Source: Bog-473 sp963745665
Lineage (GTDB): Bacteria > Actinomycetota > Acidimicrobiia > Acidimicrobiales > RAAP-2
DNA: 64,000 nucleotides
Assembly (NCBI GenBank): GCA_963745665.1
Contig: CAVUYE010000002.1
Coordinates: forward strand, 1,550,001-1,614,000
Direction of reading: 5' to 3'
Shown here: positions 43,873 to 51,374 of the stretch, one piece after another
How positions within the stretch are numbered: position 1 is the first letter of the stretch
Layout of the letters: each line of letters starts with the position of its first letter
The notes under the pieces: model-generated
What the model was told of the DNA's origin: nothing
What the model saw: only the letters and a program-made list of their open reading frames with translations
Databases searched by the model: none
Position numbers and translations under genes: made by a program

Positions 43873-44667
43873 TCAGTCGCGGGCCAGGATCTCCACGTGG
43901 GGGACCACGAAGACGGCGTCGTCCGACCCCGCCCAACGGAGGAACGCCTCGGCGATGCGCTCGAGCTCCTCGCGGTCGCTCAGCCCGTAGACGACCGCCT
44001 GCTCGGCGAAGCGTGAGTAGCGCACCCGGTCGGCCCACAGCCCGCCCCACCAGGCCCGGGCCTCGGGGTCGGCGTAGGTCCACGTCGAGCTCGAGACCTC
44101 CACGTCGGAGAACCCCGCCGCATGGGCATGGCCGAGCAGGCGGGGCCCGATGCGCGCGTCGTGACCGTTGCGCTCCGTCACCACGAAGTAGAGCTCCATC
44201 CAGCGGTCCAGGAACGGGTCCGAAGGGGCCCAGGTGAAGGCTCCGTAGTCCGAGTCGCGGGCGGCCAGCACGCCCTCGGGGTCAAGCACGCGGCGCAACT
44301 CCACCAGGGCGGCCACCGGATCGTCCAGGTGCTGGAGCACCTGGTGCACGTGGATCACATCGAACGAGGCGTCCGGGAAGCCGAGGGCGAACAGGTCCGC
44401 CACCTCAAAACGCAGGTTCTCCACGCCCAGCCCGCAGGCGTGCTCCTCGGCCTGGGCCACCACGTCGGCGGCGGCGTCGATCCCGACGACCTCGCCGGGC
44501 GCCACCAGCAGGGCCAGGTCGGACGTGATGGTCCCGGGCCCGCAGCCGACGTCGAGCAGGCGCTGACCCGGGCGCAGGTGGGGGAGCAGGTAAGCGCTCG
44601 AGTTCTCCGCGGTGCGCCAGGTGTGGCTGCGGAGCACCGACTCATGGTGCCCGTGCGTGTAGCTCAT
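43873..44667 (-). CDS. Class I SAM-dependent methyltransferase
   Basis: A 264-residue methyltransferase. Motif I is LLDVGCGPGTITSDLAL, followed by VVGIDAAADVVAQAEEH, FEVADLFALGFPDASFD and HVHQVLQHLDDPVAAL. The start MSYTHGHHESVL is typical of a group of small-molecule methyltransferases. It diverges from the DNA glycosylase gene with only 14 bases between starts. Substrate cannot be told. Confidence 0.83.
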   Translation of the reverse strand: MSYTHGHHESVLRSHTWRTAENSSAYLLPHLRPGQRLLDVGCGPGTITSDLALLVAPGEVVGIDAAADVVAQAEEHACGLGVENLRFEVADLFALGFPDASFDVIHVHQVLQHLDDPVAALVELRRVLDPEGVLAARDSDYGAFTWAPSDPFLDRWMELYFVVTERNGHDARIGPRLLGHAHAAGFSDVEVSSSTWTYADPEARAWWGGLWADRVRYSRFAEQAVVYGLSDREELERIAEAFLRWAGSDDAVFVVPHVEILARD

Positions 44668-44681
44668 GCGTACATTGTGGC

Positions 44682-45542
44682 GTGCCCGAAATGCCCGAGA
44701 TGCAGGCGCTGTCCGAGCGCCTCGACGCCCTCCTCGAAGGGGCCACCCTGGAGCGGGCCGACCTTCTCGGGTTCTCGTCCCTCAAGACCTACGCACCGAG
44801 CCCCGACGATCTCGAGGGCCATCGGGTCGTCTCGATCGGTCGCCGGGCCAAGTACCTCGTCTTTGCGTTCGACGACGGCAACCGGTTGGTGCTGCATCTG
44901 TCCCAGGCCGGCCGGCTCGATATCGAGGAGCCGCCGAAGAAGACGAAGCCCCGGGGCGCCGTGGCCCGCTTCACGTTCACGACCAACGGCGCCACCCCGG
45001 CGACGATCGCCCTCCTCGTGCGCGAGTACGGCACGCAGCGCAAGGCCTCGTGGTGGGTGCTGGCACCGGGTGACGAGGGGCCGCTGGCCGGTCTCGGGCC
45101 CGAGGTGGGCAGCGATGCCTTCGCCGAGTTCATCCGCACCTGCGACTCCCGGCGCCATCTCACCACCGACCTGCGCGACCAGCACGTGGTGGCGGGCATC
45201 GGCCGGGGTTGGGGCGACGACATCTTGCACCGGGCCAAGCTGTCGCCTTTCGCATCGCTGCGCTCGCTGACGCCCGAGCAGCGTGAGGCCCTCCTGACCG
45301 CGACCACCGACGTCCTGGCCGAGGCCCTCGAGCTCGAGCGCACGCGGCAGGGCGGCCTGTCGGAGTCCAAGCTGGGCGCCCGCTTCAAGGTGCACAACCG
45401 CTTCGGTGAGCCGTGTCCGACTCCGTGTGGCGACACGCTCGAGCGGGTCTCGTTCGAGTCCTACGAGATGGCGTACTGCCCCACCTGCCAGACCGGCGGA
45501 AAGGTGCTGGCCGACCGCCGCATGTCGAAACTCCTCAAGTAG
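44682..45542 (+). CDS. Fpg/Nei-family DNA glycosylase
   Basis: Base-excision repair glycosylase/AP lyase for oxidised bases. The GTG at 44682 places Pro-Glu directly after the initiator (PEMPEMQAL), as needed because Pro1 and Glu2 are catalytic. The H2TH region GRGWGDDILHRAKLSPF and a C-terminal zinc finger with Cys-x3-Cys (CPTPC) and Cys-x2-Cys (CPTC) are present. 286 residues. The N-terminal lesion loop is shorter than in MutM, so it may be the Nei-like type. The gene lies next to lexA, converging on it. Confidence 0.88.
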   Translation: MPEMPEMQALSERLDALLEGATLERADLLGFSSLKTYAPSPDDLEGHRVVSIGRRAKYLVFAFDDGNRLVLHLSQAGRLDIEEPPKKTKPRGAVARFTFTTNGATPATIALLVREYGTQRKASWWVLAPGDEGPLAGLGPEVGSDAFAEFIRTCDSRRHLTTDLRDQHVVAGIGRGWGDDILHRAKLSPFASLRSLTPEQREALLTATTDVLAEALELERTRQGGLSESKLGARFKVHNRFGEPCPTPCGDTLERVSFESYEMAYCPTCQTGGKVLADRRMSKLLK

Positions 45543-45564
45543 CCGACCGCGACGGACGCTGTCC

Positions 45565-46200
45565 CTAGTTCAGCTGCCGCACCACGGTCACGACCTTGCC
45601 GAAGATGGTGACCTCGTCGGGGCCGTCGAACACCATTGGCTGATAGGCCGTGTTGGCCGGCGACAGCACGACGCGGCCACTCTTGCGGCTGAACGTTTTG
45701 ACCGTGGCCTCGCCGTCGTTGATGCCGGCGACCACGACGTCGCCGTTGTTCGCCTCGGGCTGCTGGCGCACGACCACGTAGTCGCCGTCGAAGATCCCCG
45801 CGTCGATCATGGAGTCGCCCCGCACGCGCAGCATGAAGGACGGGCCGTTACCGGTGAACTGCGCCGGCATGGGCAGCAGTTCCTCGATGTTCTCCTCGGC
45901 CAGCACCCCGGTCCCAGCGGCCACCTCGCCCACCAGCGGGACGTTGTGCACGGCCGATGCCGGAAGCCGAGAGGAGGTGTCGGGGTCGAAGTGGACCTGA
46001 ATGGCCCGGGGCTTGCTCGGGTCCTTGGAGAGGTAACCCTCGCGCTGGAGCACGGCCAGGTGGGTGTGCACCGTGGCCGAGGAGGCCAGCCCAACCGCCT
46101 CACCGATCTCGCGCACCGAGGGCGGATAGCCACGGTCACGCTGGCAGTCGGCGATGAAGTTGAGGATCTGCAGACGCTTCCCGCTCAGGACCTCGGCCAT
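45565..46200 (-). CDS. lexA: SOS repressor LexA
   Basis: Repressor of the DNA-damage response. The N-terminal winged helix is present (GYPPSVREIGEAVGLASSATV). The Ala-Gly self-cleavage site is in EVAAGTGVLAEEN, and the Ser/Lys dyad in VRGDSMIDAGIF and GEATVKTF. 211 residues from the ATG at 46200 with AAAAGGAGA upstream; the open frame to 46287 is not needed. Two LexA boxes lie in its promoter, so it is autoregulated. In mycobacteria the gene next door is a LysM protein followed by nrdR; here those lie 3.6 kb away. Confidence 0.96.
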   Translation of the reverse strand: MAEVLSGKRLQILNFIADCQRDRGYPPSVREIGEAVGLASSATVHTHLAVLQREGYLSKDPSKPRAIQVHFDPDTSSRLPASAVHNVPLVGEVAAGTGVLAEENIEELLPMPAQFTGNGPSFMLRVRGDSMIDAGIFDGDYVVVRQQPEANNGDVVVAGINDGEATVKTFSRKSGRVVLSPANTAYQPMVFDGPDEVTIFGKVVTVVRQLN

Positions 46201-46253
46201 GGGCGTCTCCTTTTGGTGTCCACCCCGGCCTACCGCCGGGCCCCTCCCGGGGG

Positions 46254-46316
46254 CGAACATCCGTTCGTGAGCCACCAACATACCCAAGTGGCGGACTCAA
46301 AGCAAACATCTGTTCG
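46254..46316 (-). promoter_or_regulatory. lexA promoter with two LexA boxes
   Basis: CGAACATCCGTTCG at 46254-46267 fits the perfect CGAAC-N4-GTTCG pattern. CAAACATCTGTTCG at 46303-46316 has one mismatch. On the minus strand a -35 TTGCTT (46305-46300), a 17-base spacer and a -10 TATGTT (46282-46277) are seen. The distal box overlaps the -35, and the proximal box lies just after the expected transcription start, so LexA could block at two steps. Confidence 0.85.
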
Positions 46317-46339
46317 CCCTGGAGCCCAATTTGAAACCA

Positions 46340-46651
46340 TCAGGGATCGCCGGGGAAGGTCGTGGGCGCTGCGGCCGGACGCCCCGAATCGTGGAGGCTC
46401 GTCGCCCCCAGCCCAAGGGTGCAGCCCTTGGTCCAATCGGGGGGTGACGTGGTGCCCGGCGGGACGGCGTTGCAGTGGGTGGTCCCGGCGGACCTGACCG
46501 CGCTGTCCCAACCTTGCTGATACGACTTCGAAGGGCCCGGTGACCCGCAGCCCGTCAGACCCAACGACAACCCGACCGAGGCCACCAACACCAGGGGACG
46601 AGACAGAAGGCCACGGGACGATTGGGAGGTGCTCAGGGCAGATGTCCCCAC
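46340..46651 (-). CDS. Small putative lipoprotein
   Basis: About 103 residues from the GTG at 46651; an ATG at 46732 is also in frame. A lipoprotein signal is clear (SRPLVLVASVGLSLGLTGC, lipobox LTGC). The mature part has two cysteines (THCNAVPPG and TKGCTLGL) that could pair. No family recognised. It lies upstream of lexA on the same strand, at the edge of a region with lower GC than its surroundings. Confidence 0.55.
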   Translation of the reverse strand: MGTSALSTSQSSRGLLSRPLVLVASVGLSLGLTGCGSPGPSKSYQQGWDSAVRSAGTTHCNAVPPGTTSPPDWTKGCTLGLGATSLHDSGRPAAAPTTFPGDP

Positions 46652-46779
46652 GCTCGAAGCGTAGAAGGTCCGGCCCTGCGGGGAATGTCCCGACGCCCGC
46701 TCAGGTGAGGCAGGTCGGTCGTCACGAGTCAACGCACTCGTGTGTCTGGCAAAATGTGTGCCGCCTCGGAGGTGGGACG

Positions 46780-47331
46780 ATGCCGATGAATTGGTGGCCG
46801 AGCGACGAGGCCGCAGGCGCGGTCATCGACAGTGAGGGGCCGTGGCCGTCGCCATCGCCCGTCTCCAATGGCATCTGTACGCCCTTCGATGTCGACAGAT
46901 ACGACGGTCTTGCGGTGGTCGTTGGGTATGGCTGGAACCGTAAGGGACGGGAAGTGCTGGGTTCGGACGAGTTTCAACAAGATGAGTCCGGCAAGTGGGA
47001 GCACCTGACGGGCGGCGGTGCTGGCTGGTCGTTCGGGCAGCGTTGGGACATCCAAGAGGCAAGAGAAGACCTGCACTTTCGGATGGGGGGCTCATCTGGG
47101 AAGTCGCCATTCGATGATCGACGCGAGTTCTCCTTCGCTGTGTTCATGTGTGGCCCGGCGGTTGCGTCTGTCGAAGTTGGCCGGCGGTACGCGACCAGAG
47201 TCGCTGATGTCAGTGCTGGACCCGGCTGGCTCACCGTCCTTTGGACTCCAGACGACGGAGCCACGGTCACTGCCTACACCGCAGTCGGGCAGCAGTCTTT
47301 CCGTTGGACCTCACCGAGCACGGTCGCCTGA
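46780..47331 (+). CDS. Hypothetical protein
   Basis: A 183-residue protein of unknown function. ATG at 46780 has GGAGGTGGG upstream. It is Gly/Trp/Asp-rich (MPMNWWPSDEAAGAV, GAGWSFGQRWDIQEAREDL), without a signal peptide or membrane segment. Beta-strand-like stretches dominate. No motif known to me. Codon third positions are less GC-biased than in the neighbouring core genes, fitting acquisition. Confidence 0.6.
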   Translation: MPMNWWPSDEAAGAVIDSEGPWPSPSPVSNGICTPFDVDRYDGLAVVVGYGWNRKGREVLGSDEFQQDESGKWEHLTGGGAGWSFGQRWDIQEAREDLHFRMGGSSGKSPFDDRREFSFAVFMCGPAVASVEVGRRYATRVADVSAGPGWLTVLWTPDDGATVTAYTAVGQQSFRWTSPSTVA

Positions 47332-47345
47332 GAGAGAAGTTGTCC

Positions 47346-47759
47346 TCAAGGTTCGCGAGGCTTGCCGGCCGCGAGGCGCCGGTCGATCTCCATGCCCATG
47401 ATCTTGCACTCGTCGAGCGGATGGTCATACCGGCACATCAACGCGCCCTTCAGATAGCTCCGGGCGCGCTGTAGCCGATCGATCTCATCGGAGAGTGCCG
47501 TGAGACGCTCGGATGCGATCCCTTTCCACTGCGCCATGGTTTCGGCATGGAGGAGGCCGCCGATGTCATCGAGCGAAAGCCCGGCGTCCTGGAGCATGCC
47601 GATGAAGATCAGCCGACGCATCGTCTCTGAGCCGTATCTTCGCTGACCCGAACTTCTGGCGTCAGGGGTCAAGAGGCCCCGTCGCTCGTAGTAGCGCACG
47701 GCCGAGGTTGCGACACCGGCCCGGGCTGCGACCTCACCGATCGAGACGAGTTCATCCAC
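47346..47759 (-). CDS. MerR-family transcriptional regulator
   Basis: A 137-residue regulator. The N-terminal winged helix is VSIGEVAARAGVATSAVRYY followed by ERRGLLTP. A coiled-coil dimer helix follows (IASERLTALSDEIDRLQRAR), then a Cys-x7-Cys end (MCRYDHPLDECKIM) common in MerR proteins that sense metals or small molecules. I chose GTG 47759; the frame extends to 47861 without similarity. It diverges from a methyltransferase gene across a 45-base gap that holds a strong dyad, its likely operator. Confidence 0.85.
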   Translation of the reverse strand: MDELVSIGEVAARAGVATSAVRYYERRGLLTPDARSSGQRRYGSETMRRLIFIGMLQDAGLSLDDIGGLLHAETMAQWKGIASERLTALSDEIDRLQRARSYLKGALMCRYDHPLDECKIMGMEIDRRLAAGKPREP

Positions 47760-47766
47760 CCGACCA

Positions 47767-47796
47767 CTTGACTTGAAGTCGGGTTCAACTGTCAAG
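47767..47796. promoter_or_regulatory. Dyad operator between merR and methyltransferase genes
   Basis: Two nested inverted repeats: CTTGAC (47767-47772) with GTCAAG (47791-47796), and TTGAA (47773-47777) with TTCAA (47784-47788). TTGACT on the plus strand (47768-47773) and TTGACA on the minus strand (47794-47789) look like -35 boxes of the two divergent genes. This fits a MerR-type operator placed in the promoter. Confidence 0.7.
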
Positions 47797-47804
47797 CTCC
47801 ACGT

Positions 47805-48434
47805 GTGACGACTCCAGCGAAGAAGGACTCTGGCCTGGTCCCCAACCACCATGGTCACCACCGGGGCTTTTCGGGGATCACCGGACTCATCGCGGCACTC
47901 AGCATGCGATCCGGAAGGTCCGGCGATGCCGAGCTCGCCATGAGGCTGACTGACCTCGGCCCCGGAACACGCGTCGTCGATATTGGATGCGGCCCCGGGG
48001 TCGCGGCACGCCTGGCCGCAGAACGGCGCGCCACGGTCGTCGGGGTCGATCCCTCAGATGTCATGCTGCGCGTCGCCCGCAGAGATGACCACCGTCGAAC
48101 GGTCATATGGCAGAGGGGTTCTGCCGAGTCCCTCCCCTTGACGGATCACTCGCTGGACATCGCCTGGTCGCTTTCGACGGTGCACCATTGGCCGAACTTG
48201 AGGGACGGGCTCGACGAAGTCCGCCGGGTCCTGGCTCCCGGCGGTCGCTTCCTCGCGACCGAGCGGCGCGTGAAGCCCGGCGCAATGGGCTACGCCAGCC
48301 ACGGCTGGACGACCCAGCAGGCAGAGAGCTTTGCTGAACTTTGCGAGACCATCGGTTTTCTTGACGCCACTATCTCGAACCACGCGACCAGCCGCGGGAC
48401 GCTCCTCGCCGTCTTGGCCCGTACCAGCCTCTGA
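47805..48434 (+). CDS. Class I SAM-dependent methyltransferase
   Basis: A 209-residue methyltransferase with motif I VVDIGCGPGVAARLA, then VVGVDPSDVMLRVAR, GSAESLPLTDHSLDIAWSLS and VHHWPNL, and APGGRFLATERRV. GTG at 47805 lies only nine bases after the dyad, so the message is short-leadered or leaderless. It is probably controlled by the divergent MerR protein. Substrate unknown; a drug, metal or small-molecule detoxifying role would fit. Confidence 0.82.
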   Translation: MTTPAKKDSGLVPNHHGHHRGFSGITGLIAALSMRSGRSGDAELAMRLTDLGPGTRVVDIGCGPGVAARLAAERRATVVGVDPSDVMLRVARRDDHRRTVIWQRGSAESLPLTDHSLDIAWSLSTVHHWPNLRDGLDEVRRVLAPGGRFLATERRVKPGAMGYASHGWTTQQAESFAELCETIGFLDATISNHATSRGTLLAVLARTSL

Positions 48435-48498
48435 TCGGACTGGAATGCCCTGCGGGGAACGTGACCCAGCTCGCCGGTGGTGCGAATCCTCGCGGCCT

Positions 48499-49392
48499 CT
48501 AGGACGACTCGGGGTCGGTTCCGACAGCCGCCAGTGCGGCGAGGGCTTCGTCGTCAAGCTCGAGGCGGCCAGCCGCAAGGTTCTCCTCAAGATGCAACAG
48601 CGACGACGTCCCTGGGATCAGCAGCACCGTCGAGGCCCGAGCCAACAACCAAGCGAGTGCCACTTGAGCCGGGGTGACGTGCAGCCTCTTCGCCGTCTCC
48701 TTCACGGCTGGTGCCTCTAGAACAGGATTCACCGTCTGAAAGGCTGAACCCAATGGGAAGAACGGAACGTACGCAACGCCATCTTCGCCACACGCGTCGA
48801 ACAGTTCCTGGTCGCTGCGGTCGGCGATGTTGTAGGCGTTCTGGACACAGGCGATGTCGGCCTTGGCCCGGGCTCTCGAGTATTCCTCGACCGTCACATT
48901 GCTGAGGCCAATGGCGCCAATCCGACCTTCTCTGCGTAACTCGATCATGGCGTCGACCTGCTCGTCGAACGGCACGTCGCTCTCTGGATGGCGGCGCAGG
49001 TTCACAACCGGGACCTGTTCGAGACCAAGGCTCCGGAGATTGGCCTCCACACCGGCGCGCAATTCCTCCGGTGCTTGCGCGCCGTGCCATCCTCCCCGGT
49101 CGTCTCGCCTTGCTCCCACCTTGGAGACCAGGATCAGATCCTCCGGATAGGGAGACAGCGCTTCGTGAATCAGCTCGTTGGCGACGTCAGGACCGTAGAA
49201 CTGAGCGGTATCGATGTGGTTGGCTCCCGAGTCGACGGCCCTTCGAAGCACGGCCAGGGCCTGGCTGCGCTCGCGAGGAGGGCCGAAGACACCCGGGCCC
49301 GGAAGCTGCATTGCGCCGAATCCCATGCGTCGCACCGAGTGCCGGCTCAGTAGGGAAGTCTCTGCGACCATTGAGTGAATATAGAAGGACAT
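48499..49392 (-). CDS. Aldo/keto reductase
   Basis: NADPH-dependent TIM-barrel oxidoreductase of 297 residues. Seen: MGFGAMQLPGPGVFGPP, NHIDTAQFYGPDVANELI (catalytic Asp and Tyr), LILVSKVGAR (catalytic Lys), IGAIGLSNVTVEEY and the cofactor segment LLIPGTSSLLHLEENL. The His position reads NLRRH. ATG at 49392 is used; ATG 49371 is an alternative. Co-located with merR and the methyltransferase in the insert between lexA and the LysM gene. Confidence 0.85.
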   Translation of the reverse strand: MSFYIHSMVAETSLLSRHSVRRMGFGAMQLPGPGVFGPPRERSQALAVLRRAVDSGANHIDTAQFYGPDVANELIHEALSPYPEDLILVSKVGARRDDRGGWHGAQAPEELRAGVEANLRSLGLEQVPVVNLRRHPESDVPFDEQVDAMIELRREGRIGAIGLSNVTVEEYSRARAKADIACVQNAYNIADRSDQELFDACGEDGVAYVPFFPLGSAFQTVNPVLEAPAVKETAKRLHVTPAQVALAWLLARASTVLLIPGTSSLLHLEENLAAGRLELDDEALAALAAVGTDPESS

Positions 49393-49744
49393 CGCCACAT
49401 CTCGGCTCAGGTCGAGGGAGGTCTGAAGCGGCCTCTCTGAGGTGCCGATGGCTCGACTCGAGCGCAGAACACATCGGAGACGTGAGACATCCCGCAAAGA
49501 CCCGATTCGCGCGCGGACTCACATATTCTGGCGGTGCACCCCGAGTTCGCCCAGGAGTCGGTCGCGCAGGGCGTCAAAGGCGGGGGGTCGCCGCCTGCTT
49601 GGCCACGGCCAACAGCACGCCGTAGGTCTTGGAATGGAGTTCCTCTCGGGATCGGGATGGGGGCTAATCCTGACTAACTCGATCGGACTTATCAAGTACC
49701 GGTCGGGCCGACCTGTCACACCGGATCCGTACGATGGCCGGGTG
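49393..49744. other. Intergenic region with a possible gene remnant
   Basis: About 350 bases without an intact gene. On the minus strand around 49520-49660 a short coding-like stretch reads SREELHSKTYGVLLAVAKQA and, after a frame change, FDALRDRLLGELGVHRQNM before a stop. It lacks a start and is shorter than 60 residues, so it may be the tail of a lost gene. Nothing else recognised. Confidence 0.3.
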
Positions 49745-49822
49745 CGAACAGCTGTTCGAGTAGACAGTTGACAGCGAACAGGTGTTCGTGATCCAATCTG
49801 GAGGAAAGCGAACAGGTGTTCG
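49745..49822 (+). promoter_or_regulatory. Triple LexA-box promoter
   Basis: Three perfect CGAAC-N4-GTTCG boxes: CGAACAGCTGTTCG at 49745-49758, and CGAACAGGTGTTCG at both 49775-49788 and 49809-49822. TTGACA (49768-49773) and TCCAAT (49792-49797) form a promoter whose spacer contains the middle box. The third box is 15 bases before the ATG at 49838. Tight SOS repression is expected. Confidence 0.88.
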
Positions 49823-49837
49823 GAAGAGGGAGACGCC

Positions 49838-50194
49838 ATGACGGTCGCCTATGAGCTCGACTTCGAGACGTGCCGCCCCCGGCTGTACGTCGTGCCCGAC
49901 CAGCCGGCGCGGACCGCACCTTCCCCCCGGGTGCGCCGCCGCCGGGTGGCCGCGGGAGCGGTGGTTGCGCTCCTGCTGGTCCTCCTCGCGCTGCCGATCC
50001 GCGCCCTCGGCGGCAGCACGTTGGCCCAGGCGGCACCGGTGCAGGGTCAGGAGTACATCGTCAAGGCGGGCGACACACTGGCCTCCATCGCGACCCGGGC
50101 CGATCCAGCGCACCCCGCCTCGCTGACCGGGCAACTCGTCCGCGAGACGGGGACCCCCGCGGTGGTGCCCGGGGAGCACATCTTCATTCCCTGA
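49838..50194 (+). CDS. SOS-controlled LysM-domain membrane protein (Rv2719c/DivS-like)
   Basis: A 118-residue protein. A short cytoplasmic N-terminus is followed by one membrane span (VAAGAVVALLLVLLALPIRA) and an extracellular LysM domain (QEYIVKAGDTLASIATRADP to VVPGEHIFIP). Position before nrdR and control by LexA match Rv2719c (ChiZ) and DivS, which block division during SOS in relatives. No catalytic motif is visible, so a division inhibitor rather than a hydrolase is the simpler guess. RBS GGGAG precedes the ATG. nrdR begins 14 bases after its stop. Confidence 0.87.
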   Translation: MTVAYELDFETCRPRLYVVPDQPARTAPSPRVRRRRVAAGAVVALLLVLLALPIRALGGSTLAQAAPVQGQEYIVKAGDTLASIATRADPAHPASLTGQLVRETGTPAVVPGEHIFIP

Positions 50195-50208
50195 CTATCG
50201 TCGGCGGT

Positions 50209-50676
50209 GTGCGGTGTCCCTGGTGCGGTGTCGATGACGACCGCGTGGTGGATTCACGCCAGGCCGAAGAGGGCGGCGCCATTCGCCGCCGCCGTGAATG
50301 CCTCGGCTGCGAGCGGCGCTTCACGACATTCGAGCGGGTCGAAGAGGTCCCGCTGTGGGTGGTGAAGCGCAGCGGCCTCCGCGAGCCGTTCGATCGGGCC
50401 AAAGTCGTCGAAGGCGTCCGCTCGGCCACCAAGAACCGTCCCGTCAGCCCCGAGCAGATGGAGGAGCTGGCGCAGGCCGTGGAGGACGCGTTGCGGGCGG
50501 AGACGACGGAGCCGACCAGCCAGCAGGTCGGCGTGGCGGTGCTGGAGCGCCTGCAGAGCCTGGACGATGTGGCCTATCTCCGTTTCGCCAGCGTGTACAA
50601 GGGGTTCGAGGAGGCGGGCGACTTCCAACGCGAGGTTGGGTTGTTGACCAAGACGACGGAGCCGAAGCGCAAATGA
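50209..50676 (+). CDS. nrdR: Transcriptional repressor NrdR
   Basis: Zinc-ribbon/ATP-cone repressor of ribonucleotide reductase genes. The N-terminal zinc ribbon is CPWCGVDDDRVVDSR with CLGCERRFTTFE, and the ATP-cone starts at PLWVVKRSGLREPFDRAKV. 155 residues from GTG at 50209. It is 14 bases after the LysM gene and overlaps the next gene by four bases. It is therefore likely on an SOS-induced transcript here. Confidence 0.95.
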   Translation: MRCPWCGVDDDRVVDSRQAEEGGAIRRRRECLGCERRFTTFERVEEVPLWVVKRSGLREPFDRAKVVEGVRSATKNRPVSPEQMEELAQAVEDALRAETTEPTSQQVGVAVLERLQSLDDVAYLRFASVYKGFEEAGDFQREVGLLTKTTEPKRK

Positions 50677-51374
50677 TGGACGAGACGCCCGGCATCGTCC
50701 TGGCCGTCTACGCCCACCCAGACGATGCCGACGTTGCCTGCGGCGGCACCCTGGCCCGATGGGCCAAGGCCGGGAGTGCCGTGCACCTGGTGGTGTGCAC
50801 CGATGGCGGCAAGGGGACGACCGATCCGGCGGTCGAGCCGTCGCAGCTGGCGGCCGAGCGTGCCGCCGAGCTGGCATCGTCTTCCGGGTTGATCGGCTTG
50901 TCCGGTGTCGAGAATCTCGGCTGGCGTGACGGTGAGCTGATCGATTCCGAGGACTTCCGGCGGACCTTGGTCGAGCGGGTCCGCACCGTGCGTCCCGACG
51001 TGGTCTGCGGCCACGACCCCACCGCGGTCTTCTTCGGGCAGGACTACTTCAACCACCGGGACCACCGGATCGCCGGCGCCGCGCTGCTCGACGCCGTGGC
51101 TCCGGCCGCCGCGCTGCCGCACTACTTCCCCGACGCCGGGCCACCACACCAGGTGGCGACGGTGCTCATGTCGGCGACGCTCGAGCCCGACGAGTGGGTG
51201 GACATCGCCGACACCATCGAGATCAAGGCTTCGGCGGTCGAGTGCCATCGGACCCAATTCGCCGGCCAGGAGGGCTGGGCCGGCGAGGCGGTGCGGCGGC
51301 GGGCGGCCGAAGAGGGCCGGCGGGCCGGCGTCGCCTACGCCGAGGGGTTCCGCCGGTTGACCCTCGGTGGTTGA
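50673..51374 (+). CDS. PIG-L (LmbE) family deacetylase
   Basis: Zinc-dependent N-deacetylase-like protein of 233 residues. The metal site is VYAHPDDADVACGGTLARW, where the usual acid after HPDD is Ala-Asp, with a second site NHRDHRIAG. The family contains mycothiol enzymes MshB and Mca, but this is shorter and belongs to another subgroup; substrate unknown. ATG at 50673 overlaps the nrdR stop. It overlaps dinB by eight bases. Confidence 0.85.
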   Translation: MMDETPGIVLAVYAHPDDADVACGGTLARWAKAGSAVHLVVCTDGGKGTTDPAVEPSQLAAERAAELASSSGLIGLSGVENLGWRDGELIDSEDFRRTLVERVRTVRPDVVCGHDPTAVFFGQDYFNHRDHRIAGAALLDAVAPAAALPHYFPDAGPPHQVATVLMSATLEPDEWVDIADTIEIKASAVECHRTQFAGQEGWAGEAVRRRAAEEGRRAGVAYAEGFRRLTLGG

